A stretch of DNA of 64,000 nt from an uncultured Clostridia bacterium (GCA_947623655.1 CANQHG010000006.1:1-64000), one strand, 5' to 3'. Positions 44,834 to 53,667 are shown, counted from the stretch's first letter. The notes: generated from the letters alone by a model not told the origin. Numbers and translations: made by a program.

Positions 44834-45733
44834 AAAAAACAAACCCGCACAGCCGATCACGGGATAGAGATGTGCCACGATCCCCTTAAGTCCTATCCGA
44901 GAAAGACAAAAAGCCGCAAGGAGCGTTATTGCCTTTGCGGCAATTTTCTTTTTCCCGCGCAACGCGCGGCATGCGGAAAAGGGCGTGTAAAGAGACGACA
45001 CGAGCGAGGTGATGATGGCAAGTCCAACGGCAACGGAAAAAATCTTTCCTCCCGCGACCGCCATGAACGGCATCTCCGCAAAAAGCGCGTTCGCGCCATT
45101 ATGGTAGACGCTTCCCAAAATTCCGACGGCTGCCGCAGCGATGAGTGCGGCAGCCAGAAAAGAGGAAAAAACCGGACGCCGCATATCCTTGCCCGCATCC
45201 ATCAGCACGGGCGCCATCAAAAAAGCGTTCATACCCGCATAGAGCAACCAACCCCACTTCTCTGAAGCCGCACGGGGATAGAAGAAATCGAAACCGCCGC
45301 GGGAATAAAACAAGACAAATCCGAGAAGAAGAGGAACAAGAACCAAATTCAACTTCGAGATTCCGTCCGTGCCCCGTTCAAGAATAAATACGGAGACCGT
45401 GAGACCGACGAGCGATAAAAGAGGTGCAAAAGACGGAAGCAGCGCGTCGAGTCCCGCAAGCATTCCCGCAGAGGAAATAAAGGCGCATAACAGTATGCAT
45501 ACGCGTACAACGATCGCCCCCTTTTTCAAGAGTGCAAGAACACCCGAAAATCCGCCGTATTTTTTCCCGAGCCGCAAATATAAGACGCAGAGCAGAAAAA
45601 ACAGGGCGCAAGAAAATACGAGAGGCTTTAAAAAGCGCTCATAGCCGAAAAAACGCACGAGTTCCGCTCCCGTGATAAATCCCGCCCCGATCGTCCCGCC
45701 GACAATAAAAAATGCTCCGCGCAGTACTCCCAT
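44675..45733 (-). CDS. YkvI-like multi-pass membrane transporter
   Basis: Hydrophobic protein of 352 residues with about ten predicted membrane helices. The N-terminal GAFFIVGGTIGAGFITGAELVRFFG resembles the amino-acid/APC-like YkvI family (short motif GTIGAGFITG). The last 40 residues or so (EKHDKKIHTRRQNTKD and onward) are hydrophilic, of low complexity, and lie antisense to the ABC permease gene. They look like read-through after loss of an earlier stop. There is no clear RBS before the ATG at 45733. The upstream DNA carries two copies of the dispersed palindrome. The substrate is unknown. Confidence 0.72.
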   Translation of the reverse strand: MGVLRGAFFIVGGTIGAGFITGAELVRFFGYERFLKPLVFSCALFFLLCVLYLRLGKKYGGFSGVLALLKKGAIVVRVCILLCAFISSAGMLAGLDALLPSFAPLLSLVGLTVSVFILERGTDGISKLNLVLVPLLLGFVLFYSRGGFDFFYPRAASEKWGWLLYAGMNAFLMAPVLMDAGKDMRRPVFSSFLAAALIAAAAVGILGSVYHNGANALFAEMPFMAVAGGKIFSVAVGLAIITSLVSSLYTPFSACRALRGKKKIAAKAITLLAAFCLSRIGLKGIVAHLYPVIGCAGLFFSALCVLYDQLFEKHDKKIHTRRQNTKDAGSAHHKVKFKHLPAVNDQIPQPRP

Positions 45734-45742
45734 CGGAATGTT

Positions 45743-45757
45743 CTATGTCAGACACAG
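45743..45757. repeat. Dispersed palindromic repeat, locus 4a (degenerate)
   Basis: CTATGTCAGACACAG, a copy of the repeat core with one arm mismatch. It lies immediately upstream of the YkvI-like gene in the divergent promoter region. Confidence 0.65.
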
Positions 45758-45792
45758 GTTATTTTATGAAAAAATTTTGGTTTTTTTGAAAA

Positions 45793-45815
45793 ATTATGTC
45801 AGACATAGTACTCTG
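45793..45815. repeat. Dispersed palindromic repeat, locus 4b
   Basis: ATTATGTCAGACATA followed by GTACTCTG. It lies 5 bp upstream of the -35 box of the PadR-coiled-coil gene, an operator-like position. This is the only locus in the window where the repeat sits in a 5' region on both sides. Confidence 0.8.
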
Positions 45816-45819
45816 CCTA

Positions 45820-45848
45820 TTGACAAAAAACGAAATTTGTAGTATAAT
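45820..45848 (+). promoter_or_regulatory. Promoter of the PadR-coiled-coil gene
   Basis: TTGACA (45820-45825), 17-bp spacer and TATAAT (45843-45848), a perfect consensus, followed by a short leader with AAGGAGG. Confidence 0.9.
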
Positions 45849-45874
45849 AAGGGAAATGCGATAAGGAGGAAATC

Positions 45875-47980
45875 ATGGACGAAGAAACTTTGGCCGTAGA
45901 GACCGATGAAGACGAAAATGTTGCCACAGCAGAGAGCGATGACGACGACAAATCAGAAAAAAGCGTCAGCTCAGACCTCATCCGCGGTCACATCAATACC
46001 ATCATTCTTCGTGCGCTTTACGACGGCGATAAATACGGCTATGAGATCATAGCCGAGATCGAGCGCAAGAGTTCGGGGCAATACTCGTTAAAACAGCCCT
46101 CTCTCTATTCCGCGCTCAAACGTCTGGAAAAAGACGGTTACATCACCTCTTATTGGGGAGGTTCCGTCGGAGGCGGCAGGAGAAAATACTTTTCTTTGAC
46201 GGACGAAGGAAAAGCGGTATCCGAGCAAAATCAAGCGGAGTGGGAATATTCCCGCACCATTATCGATTCGCTCATTTCCGACCGCGATTTCGACTTCAAC
46301 CGTCCCGCCCCCACCGCCGTAGATATGCGGGTCCTGCGCAAATCGACTTCGCGCGTTCCCTCTCGTGAGGACGACGAAGACGAACTCCTTTTCGAACCTG
46401 CGTTCGATGATACGGCACTGCGTGAAAAACTCGAAGAGGAAACCAAGCGGAAGCAAGAGGAGCTTGAGACTGCATATAACGATAAATTGCAGCAACTTGA
46501 GGCGGAACATTCCGAAAAAATCGCCGCACTCGATCGGGAACGCAGTGACCTTGAGACGGAAAAAGCGCGTTTCATCGAAGAAAATGCCGCAAGACAAACT
46601 GAACTGAACGACTCCTATGTCGCCAATCTGAAACAGCTCGCGATAATCCGCGAGCAACAGGAAGCATTGCTTCAAGCCAAGCGCGAAGAACTCGAACAAG
46701 AGCTCGAAACAGAGAGAGCGCGGCTCGAGGCGGAAAAAGCGGAGCATGAAACTGCACGTTCGGAAGCCGACGAATCCCTTAAAAACGAACTTGAACTTCA
46801 AAAGAAGAAGTACGATGAAGAGGCCGAAGAGCACGCCCGTGCACTTCAAACACTCAAAGATTCCAACGAACAGGCCATGGCCGAACAGAAAGAGGCTTGT
46901 GACGCCACATTGAGGAGCGAACGGGAACTGCATGAAAGGGATCTCAAAGAACTTTCCGAAAAACACGAACAAGAGATAGAGGGCCTTCAGGACGCCGCAA
47001 AACAAGAGAAAGAAAACGCGGTCCGCCTTGCCAGACAGGAAGAAGAAAGGCTGTTCGACGACAGATTGCAGGCTGAAAAAAATCGCTATAACGATCTTTT
47101 GACCGAGGAGAGAAACCGCTACAATACGGCTCTCTCCGAAGAGAGCGCCCGCCATGAAGCGCAAATCCGCGACGATCGCATGCGGTATCAACAGGCGCTT
47201 GACGATCAAATCGCCGCTCTTCGCAGACAGATGGAACTCGAAATGGCTGAGCGCGAAAAACAGATCATTCACCGTAACTATATTTCGCTTGTCGACTCTC
47301 CCGCCTCAGCGCGACAGAACGCATATGTCAACCAACCCTCCCCCTCTTCCGAAACGCAGCCCAAAGAAACGGAAGACTATCAATCCGTTGTGAGCCGTCT
47401 CTATGAAAATTCCGTGCGGTCTACCGCAAAAACGACAGAGAATTCCGCCGGGACACCTGTTTCGGGAATTGATTTCAGAGACATAGAAAAACGTGCTTCG
47501 CGCGACGGGCTTCGCGTAGAGACAGTCGGCGGAGAGGCAGAAACAACAAATCAAAAAAACACGGATGACGTGAATACCGTTCATAAGGGAAAAGCACTCT
47601 TCCTGAGCGCTGTGGTCGTCTTCTTCTGGAGCGTCCTTGTAGGCGGCATCACAATGGGACTTCGCGGAACGCTCACGATCCCCGTCTTTTATCCATATTT
47701 GATGTGGTGCCTTGGCGTCGTGTTCCTTCTTTCTGCAGGTCTCATGTATGCCAATCACTTCGGCTATAACAGATTGCGGCGATCGTCTCCCGCACTCATC
47801 AACGCGATCGTTATCTATTCGCTCATTGTGATCGTTTCATTGATCATAGCCCTTTCCGTCAGAATCGATTTTGCGGATATCTCGCAGCTCATGACCTATG
47901 TGCTCCTGCCCGCTATCTATTTTGTGAGCGTACTCATTTTCGGGATCTGTTATTTCTTCCAAGTCAGACCCAAAAAATAA
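45875..47980 (+). CDS. PadR-type DNA-binding head on a long coiled coil with four-TM membrane anchor
   Basis: A 701-residue mosaic. Residues 1-33 are acidic. Residues 34-125 form a PadR-like winged helix (RGHINTIILRALYDGDKYGYE, then QPSLYSALKRLEKDGYITSYW and the wing GGRRKYFSLTDEG). About 178-470 is an almost unbroken coiled coil rich in Glu, Lys, Arg and Gln. About 470-570 is polar and probably disordered. Four hydrophobic helices follow (about 574-596, 603-626, 640-662, 672-696), so both ends should face the cytoplasm. Ordinary PadR proteins have 100-200 residues, so this is an unusual build. A membrane-tethered regulator or chromosome-membrane linker is inferred. It is monocistronic, with a consensus promoter, RBS and terminator. 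Confidence 0.85.
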   Translation: MDEETLAVETDEDENVATAESDDDDKSEKSVSSDLIRGHINTIILRALYDGDKYGYEIIAEIERKSSGQYSLKQPSLYSALKRLEKDGYITSYWGGSVGGGRRKYFSLTDEGKAVSEQNQAEWEYSRTIIDSLISDRDFDFNRPAPTAVDMRVLRKSTSRVPSREDDEDELLFEPAFDDTALREKLEEETKRKQEELETAYNDKLQQLEAEHSEKIAALDRERSDLETEKARFIEENAARQTELNDSYVANLKQLAIIREQQEALLQAKREELEQELETERARLEAEKAEHETARSEADESLKNELELQKKKYDEEAEEHARALQTLKDSNEQAMAEQKEACDATLRSERELHERDLKELSEKHEQEIEGLQDAAKQEKENAVRLARQEEERLFDDRLQAEKNRYNDLLTEERNRYNTALSEESARHEAQIRDDRMRYQQALDDQIAALRRQMELEMAEREKQIIHRNYISLVDSPASARQNAYVNQPSPSSETQPKETEDYQSVVSRLYENSVRSTAKTTENSAGTPVSGIDFRDIEKRASRDGLRVETVGGEAETTNQKNTDDVNTVHKGKALFLSAVVVFFWSVLVGGITMGLRGTLTIPVFYPYLMWCLGVVFLLSAGLMYANHFGYNRLRRSSPALINAIVIYSLIVIVSLIIALSVRIDFADISQLMTYVLLPAIYFVSVLIFGICYFFQVRPKK

Positions 47981-47995
47981 CCCAAAAAGCTGAAA

Positions 47996-48029
47996 GCGCC
48001 GAACCCAAAGGTTCGGCGCGAATTTTTTT
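47996..48029 (+). terminator. Terminator of the PadR-coiled-coil gene
   Basis: GCGCCGAACC / GGTTCGGCGC stem with a CAAA loop (47996-48019), followed by AA and seven T residues. The T tract overlaps the convergent rho stop codon. Confidence 0.92.
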
Positions 48030-49479
48030 ATATTCCTTTATAGATTTTTAGCCATTCCGGCAAACGGGAAATAAATTCTTTGTTGTCTGCCGTCCGCTTC
48101 ATCATATCGTATAGGCCCGTCGGGTTTTCCGTAATTCCCCTCTCCCGCATTTTATAGACGGCTGAGAGTTCTTCCTCGGTCAGCAGAAGATCGTCTCGTC
48201 TCGTGCCTGATCTTCTGATGTCGATCGCGGGGAAAATGCGTCTTTCGGCAAGATCGCGCGAGAGAAAGATATCGGCGTTGCCCGTTCCCTTGAACTCCTC
48301 GTAGATAATATCGTCCATGCGGCTGCCCGTATCGACGAGCGCCGTTGCAAGAATCGTAAGACTTCCCTTTTCAACGGTATTTCTTGCCGCACCGAAAAAC
48401 CGCTTCGGCTCGCCCAATGCGCCTGCGTCGAGACCGCCCGAGAGAGTTCTTCCCGTATTCTCCGTCGCATTGTTGTAGGCTCTTGTCAGTTTTGTGAGTG
48501 AATCGAGCAAAATAACGACATCTTTTCCCAGTTCTACAAGACGCTTTGCATGCTCCACGCTCAAATGTGCGGCGCGGATATGTCTGTCCGCTCCTTCGTC
48601 AAACGTGGAATAAACGATTTTTGCCCCCGGTACGCTTTGACGGAAATCTGTTACCTCTTCAGGCCGTTCGTCAATGAGCAAAACAATGAGTTCGATCTCG
48701 GGATGATTTTCGCTGACGGAACGGGCAATGTTTTTCAGAAGAGTTGTCTTACCCGCTTTGGGCGGCGCGATGATGAGCCCGCGCTGTCCTTTCCCGATGG
48801 GAACGAACATATCGAGAATGCGGAGAGAAAGCTCCGCCCTCTTTTCCGACAAATCGATCTTTTCATTTGCATACTGGGCGGTGAGGCCGTCGAAAAACGG
48901 GCGCTTTTCATAAGCTCCGATATACACGCCATTTACCGCGCCAAGCGTATCCATAGCAGGCGAATCGTTTTTGAGGCGGGGTTTGACAGTACACGTGACA
49001 AAATCTCCCTCTCTGAGTTTGTAACTGTGAATCGCCGGCGCAGGGATAAATACATCGCTTCCGTCGTTGGATGGCTGGCAGTTTTTGGCCCTTAAAAAGC
49101 CGTAGCCGGAGGGCATCAACTCCAAAATTCCGCTGTAGAGCGTTTCTTCGCCGACAAAAGTTTGCTCCTGATAATCGGGAGAACAGACAGTGAAACTGAC
49201 CGACGGATCCGCATATTTTTGCTTGATTTCGGCAAGCTTGTCTAAGATTGCGGGATCGAGATAGGTCTGTTTGGGGGGCGCTCCCCGTCTGGAACGCACA
49301 ATCGGATGTACCCGCTCCATCAAAATGTCGAGAATACCCATTACAAGAGTCTCTTTATTTGTCGCACAAACCTGCGCAACGCCCTGAAATCTGCCGAGCA
49401 CTCTCAATGAAACGATCGGCAACGACTCAAGATACGTACGGTAATCCTCTTCAAGTTGTGCTCTACTAGACCTATCCAT
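48028..49479 (-). CDS. rho: Transcription termination factor Rho
   Basis: Hexameric RNA helicase of 483 residues that ends transcription. An N-terminal Rho_N-like segment ([19 protein letters not shown]) and a non-conserved linker precede the cold-shock RNA-binding domain ([17 protein letters not shown]). The RecA-like motor follows, with Walker [13 protein letters not shown], Walker [17 protein letters not shown], the Q-loop region and [18 protein letters not shown]. The ATG at 49479 lies 3 nt after the MBL-fold gene, with GGAGAGG upstream, so it is the last gene of a DUF1934-MBL-rho operon. Confidence 0.96.
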   Translation of the reverse strand: MDRSSRAQLEEDYRTYLESLPIVSLRVLGRFQGVAQVCATNKETLVMGILDILMERVHPIVRSRRGAPPKQTYLDPAILDKLAEIKQKYADPSVSFTVCSPDYQEQTFVGEETLYSGILELMPSGYGFLRAKNCQPSNDGSDVFIPAPAIHSYKLREGDFVTCTVKPRLKNDSPAMDTLGAVNGVYIGAYEKRPFFDGLTAQYANEKIDLSEKRAELSLRILDMFVPIGKGQRGLIIAPPKAGKTTLLKNIARSVSENHPEIELIVLLIDERPEEVTDFRQSVPGAKIVYSTFDEGADRHIRAAHLSVEHAKRLVELGKDVVILLDSLTKLTRAYNNATENTGRTLSGGLDAGALGEPKRFFGAARNTVEKGSLTILATALVDTGSRMDDIIYEEFKGTGNADIFLSRDLAERRIFPAIDIRRSGTRRDDLLLTEEELSAVYKMRERGITENPTGLYDMMKRTADNKEFISRLPEWLKIYKGI

Positions 49480-49482
49480 TCT

Positions 49483-50115
49483 TTATATCCTCTCCATAAC
49501 AATGATCTGAGTCTCCGAAGGAAGCGTATTTTTTGAGATCACAAGCTCTTTCCTGACAGAATATTTATCACCGACAGCTTTTAGAAAACTGCTTTCATTT
49601 GCAATATCCACAGTGAGATCCTCTACATAGTAGTGCATTGGGATCGCAATAGCGGGCGAGACGGCTCGTACATATTCGGCCGCGGCAATACCGTCTATCG
49701 TATAGTGCCCACCCACTGGAATAAGAAGGACGTCCGGCTTCCCGATCGCTTTCAACACACTGCTCTCGAGTTTTTGCCCAAGATCTCCGAGATGACAGAT
49801 GCGTATTCCATCCATCTCAAAGGAAAAAATCAAATTTTTTCCTCTCTTCGAGCCGTGTGCATCGTCGTGAAAGCTATCAGAAGCACATACTTCTATCCCG
49901 CGAACATTGAATTTTCCCGCCTTGCGGAGAAGAGAAAAGGCACCGTCGACTGCTTCGACGTTACAATGGTCGTAATGGCCGTGGCTGACGGTAACAATAT
50001 CGGCTTTTAAGCGCGGAAAAGAAAACCCGATATCGCCATAGGGATCGGTAAGAAGACTTGTCCCGCTCTCAGAGCGAAAGAAAAAGCAGGAGTGTCCGAT
50101 ATAGTTTATTTCCAT
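49483..50115 (-). CDS. MBL-fold metal-dependent hydrolase
   Basis: Metallo-beta-lactamase-fold protein of 210 residues, similar to the UPF0173/UlaG-like group. Metal ligands are in VSHGHYDHCN (HxHxDH), CASDSFHDDAHG and CHLGDLG, with a later GGHYTIDG and MHYYVEDL. The substrate is unknown. Its start overlaps the end of the DUF1934 gene by 10 bp and its stop is 3 nt before rho, so translation is coupled. Confidence 0.88.
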   Translation of the reverse strand: MEINYIGHSCFFFRSESGTSLLTDPYGDIGFSFPRLKADIVTVSHGHYDHCNVEAVDGAFSLLRKAGKFNVRGIEVCASDSFHDDAHGSKRGKNLIFSFEMDGIRICHLGDLGQKLESSVLKAIGKPDVLLIPVGGHYTIDGIAAAEYVRAVSPAIAIPMHYYVEDLTVDIANESSFLKAVGDKYSVRKELVISKNTLPSETQIIVMERI

Positions 50116-50504
50116 TGATCCTCCGAAAGAACTTGAATATGAATTTTTAGAAAAAATTTTTGCGAAGACGGCCCCGAACCGAGGTCATAGGTAAGACGAA
50201 GAAATATTTCCGACTGTGAAAAATAAACTTTGTAAATGTGCGTAAAGATAGGAAGCTCGGAAACACGGCCTGCGAAAGACATTCGAAAAATTCCGTGTTC
50301 ACCAACACTAAAAAGCGCATGCAAATCGTTTTCGCCCCGCCGATCCAAAATAAGATGGCTATGAAAAATTTCAAGCGATGAAACGTCGCCCTCGATCGGA
50401 TATGTAATTACCGCCCCCTCCTCGCGGCGGTCCAAAGTTCCGATCGCATCAAATCGGGACGTTTTTCCGAGCGTGCGCGTCGCAATTTCAATGCGTGAAG
50501 TCAT
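50106..50504 (-). CDS. DUF1934 (YwiB-like) protein
   Basis: Lipocalin-like small protein of 132 residues. The family pattern is visible in EGAVITYPIEG, LILDRRGEND and the end LTYDLGSGPSSQKFFLKIHI. The function is unknown. It heads the operon that ends with rho. Its ATG lies 7 nt after a TATAAT box without a ribosome binding site, so its mRNA is probably leaderless. Confidence 0.82.
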   Translation of the reverse strand: MTSRIEIATRTLGKTSRFDAIGTLDRREEGAVITYPIEGDVSSLEIFHSHLILDRRGENDLHALFSVGEHGIFRMSFAGRVSELPIFTHIYKVYFSQSEIFLRLTYDLGSGPSSQKFFLKIHIQVLSEDQWK

Positions 50505-50511
50505 TGTTGCT

Positions 50512-50540
50512 ATTATAGCTCATATACTTGAATTTGTAAA
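50512..50540 (-). promoter_or_regulatory. Promoter of the DUF1934-MBL-rho operon, leaderless type
   Basis: TTTACA (50535-50540), 17-bp spacer and TATAAT (50512-50517) on the minus strand. Seven bases separate the -10 box from the ATG. Confidence 0.8.
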
Positions 50541-50562
50541 CTACTTTTTAAAAAAATGATAT

Positions 50563-50592
50563 ATTATGTCTGACATATTACTATGTAAAATA
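50563..50592. repeat. Dispersed palindromic repeat, locus 5
   Basis: ATTATGTCTGACATA followed by TTACTATG and TAAAATA. It lies 14 bp past the stop of the YgjP-like gene. On the minus strand seven T residues (50550-50556) follow within 10 nt, so the site may also end transcription. Confidence 0.85.
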
Positions 50593-50605
50593 TAAAAAAT
50601 AAGAT

Positions 50606-51250
50606 TTAAAGGCATTTCATTGCCCACAAATATTCTTTCAATCGCCTTCTCTTCTCCTTGCAATCCGGTACGATCTTCGCGAGCGTTTCCCAAAAAGCCC
50701 GGCTGTGATTCATGTGCTTTGTGTGGCATAGCTCATGCGCGGCCAAATAAAAGGCAAGTTCCGGCGGCAGAAACGCCGATCGGAACGAATAGGCGATCGT
50801 TCCTTTGATGTTGCATGAGCCCCATCTGCTTCGTGCAGAGGTTATCACGATCTTCGAATAGCGGAAGCGATACTTCTCTGCTATCGCCGCGGTCATCGCT
50901 GTCATAAAGTCTCTCGTCAGTGACTTTAAAAGCTTTTTCAGCGCTTCTTCGCGGTTTTCGTTCGGTAAAAAGAGCTTTTCTGAAGTAAGAGCCGCTTTCC
51001 CTGTCTCTATTTTTACAGTGTTACCGAATAATTCAATTGAAGAACCGTCGGAAAAATTCGGACGATACCGCCCCTCTTGCTCTTGGATGCGGCGGAATAT
51101 CCAAAGTTTGTGTCTTTCCACGAATTCAGCTATTTTTCTTTCGGATACTTTATTCGGAGCCTTTACGATGACTCTCCCGTCTTTCACAGTCACCGAAAGC
51201 GTTTTTCGTGCACTTCTGATAATGTCATATTCCATTGATACTTGTTTCAT
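50606..51250 (-). CDS. YgjP/M48-type metallopeptidase-like protein
   Basis: Protein of 214 residues of the DUF45 (YgjP-like, SprT-related) family. The zinc site is HELCHTKHMNHSRAFW (HExxH plus a downstream His). SRWGSCNIKGTIAYSFR is the second family signature. The N-terminal half (VKDGRVIVKAPNKVSERKI) is a beta-rich segment typical of the family. The ATG has GAGGGAGA directly upstream. It is often found next to restriction or DNA-processing genes elsewhere, but not here. Confidence 0.88.
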   Translation of the reverse strand: MKQVSMEYDIIRSARKTLSVTVKDGRVIVKAPNKVSERKIAEFVERHKLWIFRRIQEQEGRYRPNFSDGSSIELFGNTVKIETGKAALTSEKLFLPNENREEALKKLLKSLTRDFMTAMTAAIAEKYRFRYSKIVITSARSRWGSCNIKGTIAYSFRSAFLPPELAFYLAAHELCHTKHMNHSRAFWETLAKIVPDCKEKRRRLKEYLWAMKCL

Positions 51251-51271
51251 TCTCCCTCTTCTGACAATTCG

Positions 51272-51300
51272 TTGACTTACAAAGCAAAATATGTTAAAAT
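51272..51300 (+). promoter_or_regulatory. Promoter of aroA, leaderless type
   Basis: TTGACT (51272-51277), 17-bp spacer and TAAAAT (51295-51300). The ATG follows after six bases (CAAAGT), with no ribosome binding site. Confidence 0.8.
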
Positions 51301-51306
51301 CAAAGT

Positions 51307-52572
51307 ATGAGTAGCTTAATGGTATCCGGACTGAAATCCAAGAAGATCACTGTACGCGTCCCTGCTTCCAAGAGTATTCTGAACAGGGCGCTTCTTCTTG
51401 CCGCATTCACCGAGGGCGACACACTGCTACGGTGCGGAGACATCTGCGAAGACAGTGAAGCACTTTTAAGATGTTTGTCCGCATTGGGTATTCAGACGAA
51501 GAAACGAACGGATGGTCTACTCGTTCACGGTAAACGCGAAACCAAGCAGGAAAGTATATTGCATGTAGGAAATGCGGGTACTGTCGCCCGTTTTTTGACG
51601 GCGATCCTCGCATTTCGCGGCGGAAATTATGAATTCCACGCCTCCGCACAGATGCGTATGCGCCCTATGGACATTTTGCCGCTTTTACACACACTTGGCG
51701 TCAAAATCGAATATTTACAGCAAGAAGAACACTTTCCTTTTCGGATGAGTTCGGATGGCATCTCGGCAGAATCGGCGGAAATCGATACAAGTGTCAGCAC
51801 ACAGTATGCAAGCGGACTTCTTCTCGCCGCTGCCTTGAGCAGCAAGCCCTTTCGGCTGATTCTCAGAGGCGGCAGACAAGACGGAAGCTACATCAACATG
51901 ACGGCTGCCCTCATCACAGCTTTCGGCGGAAATGCACAACCGCTTACAACGGAAAAAGGGTTTTCCGTTACCCCAATTTACAGCGCACCATCTCACTTTA
52001 CGGTCGAACCAGATGTCTCCGGCGCATGCTATTTTTTTGCGCTTTCCCTCCTTTGCAACGCATGTGTGTTAGTTGAAGGCGTTCACGCGCATTCTCTTCA
52101 GGGCGACATGAGATTTTTGCGGCTGTTACAACAAAAGGGATTAAAAATCAAGGAAACGTCGGACGGAATCATCGCAGACGGCGAAAATATCCCCTTTTAT
52201 AACGGTTTCGACGAAGACATGCAAGACTATTCCGACCAAACGATGACGGTCGCCGTCTTGGCGGCTTTTGCGAGCTCCCCGTCTATTTTAAGGGGAATTT
52301 CGCATATAAAAGCTCAAGAATGTGACCGCGTAAATGCTATTATAAAAAATTTGAACGCTCTCGGCGCCCGCGCCTTTACAAACGGCGAAGATATCTTCAT
52401 CGAACCGAATGGCACGCATCCCTGCAAAATCAAAACATTCGGCGATCACCGTGTTGCAATGTCGTTCGCACTTGCGGGAATGAAAACCGGAAACGTCGAA
52501 ATAGACGATCCCGACTGTTGCAGAAAAACTTTTCCCGACTTCTTTAAAATCATTAAAGAAATAACGGTATAA
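51307..52572 (+). CDS. aroA: 3-phosphoshikimate 1-carboxyvinyltransferase (EPSP synthase)
   Basis: Sixth step of the shikimate pathway; 421 residues. PASKSILNRALLLAAF (phosphoshikimate/PEP site), GNAGTVARFLTA, TSVSTQYASGLLLAA, DVSGACYFFAL, IKAQECDRV and GDHRVAMSFA are all family motifs. The sequence deviates from the usual GNSGTTxR and class-I LGNAGTAMR forms only slightly. It stands alone with its own promoter and terminator. The first methionine is placed by the promoter 6 nt upstream. aroK of the same pathway lies 11 kb away. Confidence 0.95.
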   Translation: MSSLMVSGLKSKKITVRVPASKSILNRALLLAAFTEGDTLLRCGDICEDSEALLRCLSALGIQTKKRTDGLLVHGKRETKQESILHVGNAGTVARFLTAILAFRGGNYEFHASAQMRMRPMDILPLLHTLGVKIEYLQQEEHFPFRMSSDGISAESAEIDTSVSTQYASGLLLAAALSSKPFRLILRGGRQDGSYINMTAALITAFGGNAQPLTTEKGFSVTPIYSAPSHFTVEPDVSGACYFFALSLLCNACVLVEGVHAHSLQGDMRFLRLLQQKGLKIKETSDGIIADGENIPFYNGFDEDMQDYSDQTMTVAVLAAFASSPSILRGISHIKAQECDRVNAIIKNLNALGARAFTNGEDIFIEPNGTHPCKIKTFGDHRVAMSFALAGMKTGNVEIDDPDCCRKTFPDFFKIIKEITV

Positions 52573-52578
52573 ACTACA

Positions 52579-52612
52579 GCCTCGCATTGTGCGAGGCCTG
52601 CTTTTATTTTTC
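52579..52612 (+). terminator. Terminator of aroA
   Basis: GCCTCGCA / TGCGAGGC stem (52579-52597) with a 3-nt loop, followed by CTGCTTTTATTTTT. Confidence 0.85.
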
Positions 52613-52966
52613 GAGATATTTTTTGAGGATCTCAAACAAATCGTCTGAGATAACGTGTTCTACACGGCAGGCATTTTCTTCGGCGAGCTCCCGTCCCGCG
52701 CCCATATGCATGAATACCTCCGTAAAAACACGATGCTTTTCATAGACATCTTCAGCCTTTTTTTGCCCTTTTTCGGTAAGCGCGATCTCACCGTTTTGAT
52801 CGATCTCAATAAGCCCATCTTTTACGAGAAGATTGACAGCGCGCGAAACGCTTGACTTCGCATACCCGAGCTCCTCAACAATGTCAACCGAACGGACAGA
52901 AGCACGCTTTGCCTTAAGGAGCAAAATCGTTTCTAAATACATCTCCTGCGATTCGTGCGTTCTCAT
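52604..52966 (-). CDS. DtxR/MntR-family metal-dependent repressor
   Basis: Short (120 residues) iron- or manganese-responsive repressor. The winged helix covers about 1-65 (SVDIVEELGYAKSSVSRAVNLL). Putative metal ligands are Met9, Cys100, Glu103 and His104 (ACRVEH), plus His78 and Glu83. This is the Met/Cys/Glu/His set of DtxR/IdeR rather than the Asp/Glu set of MntR, although the protein has MntR length and no SH3 domain. An Fe(II) response is therefore inferred. The RBS is GAGGTGG. No transporter gene adjoins it. Confidence 0.88.
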   Translation of the reverse strand: MRTHESQEMYLETILLLKAKRASVRSVDIVEELGYAKSSVSRAVNLLVKDGLIEIDQNGEIALTEKGQKKAEDVYEKHRVFTEVFMHMGAGRELAEENACRVEHVISDDLFEILKKYLEK

Positions 52967-53075
52967 ATGTCCACCTCGTTTTTTTCTTTCATTATACGAT
53001 ACTTTGTATCATTTGTAAAGAGTGAATTGAAATTTTTTAAATATTTTTATTAAATAGAACAAAAGCAGAACGCGG

Positions 53076-53537
53076 TCAAACGATGCCCTGTTTCTTTAAA
53101 TAAGACAACAGGCACTTGCAACCCTCTTCTATATCGCGAAAAGAATCGTCGAAGTTTCCCGTATACCAAGGATCTGCGATCGGGCGAACGCGGTCGGAAA
53201 AATCCAGAAGCATGCGAACCTTGTACGCATTCTTCTGCCCAACGATTTTTTTCATATCTTCAACGTTCCACTTGTCCATTCCAATGAGAAGATCGTACTT
53301 TTCACCGTCTTCTCCCGTCATCAAGCGTGCAACATGCGGTACGAGCGGTACGCCTTTTTTTCGCAGAATCTCCACCGTTCCCCGATGCGGCGTACAGCCT
53401 AAAGCGTCTGTGTGGGTGGCAGCGGATGACACTGCGACATTTATGATTCCCGCTTTTCCGACTAGATACGACATAATGCTTTCGGCCATTGGAGACCTGC
53501 AAATATTCCCGTGACAAACAAATAATACTCTGTACAT
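53076..53537 (-). CDS. Low-molecular-weight protein tyrosine phosphatase
   Basis: Cysteine phosphatase of 153 residues. The active-site P-loop CHGNICRS begins at Cys8 (CX5R). The general-acid Asp is in ADPWYTGNFDDSF. It is full-length. It could reverse tyrosine or arginine phosphorylation, and no kinase gene lies nearby. No ribosome binding site precedes the ATG at 53537 and no clear promoter was found, so its expression signals are uncertain. Confidence 0.92.
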   Translation of the reverse strand: MYRVLFVCHGNICRSPMAESIMSYLVGKAGIINVAVSSAATHTDALGCTPHRGTVEILRKKGVPLVPHVARLMTGEDGEKYDLLIGMDKWNVEDMKKIVGQKNAYKVRMLLDFSDRVRPIADPWYTGNFDDSFRDIEEGCKCLLSYLKKQGIV

Positions 53538-53667
53538 AAAGTGTCCGAAATTTTCAAATAATTTTCATTTTTTCATTTTTTTGTTATATTATTGTTAAAA
53601 AACTTAACAATAATGAAAATTTTTATAAAAATTTTTGTGAAATTTGAAAATTTTTTTATAAAAAGTC

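Noticed and set aside
46088..47272. A 394-codon open frame on the minus strand with many hydrophobic residues
   Set aside because: It is the reverse of the coiled-coil coding stretch. Glu and Lys codons read backwards give Phe and Leu, which mimics a membrane protein.
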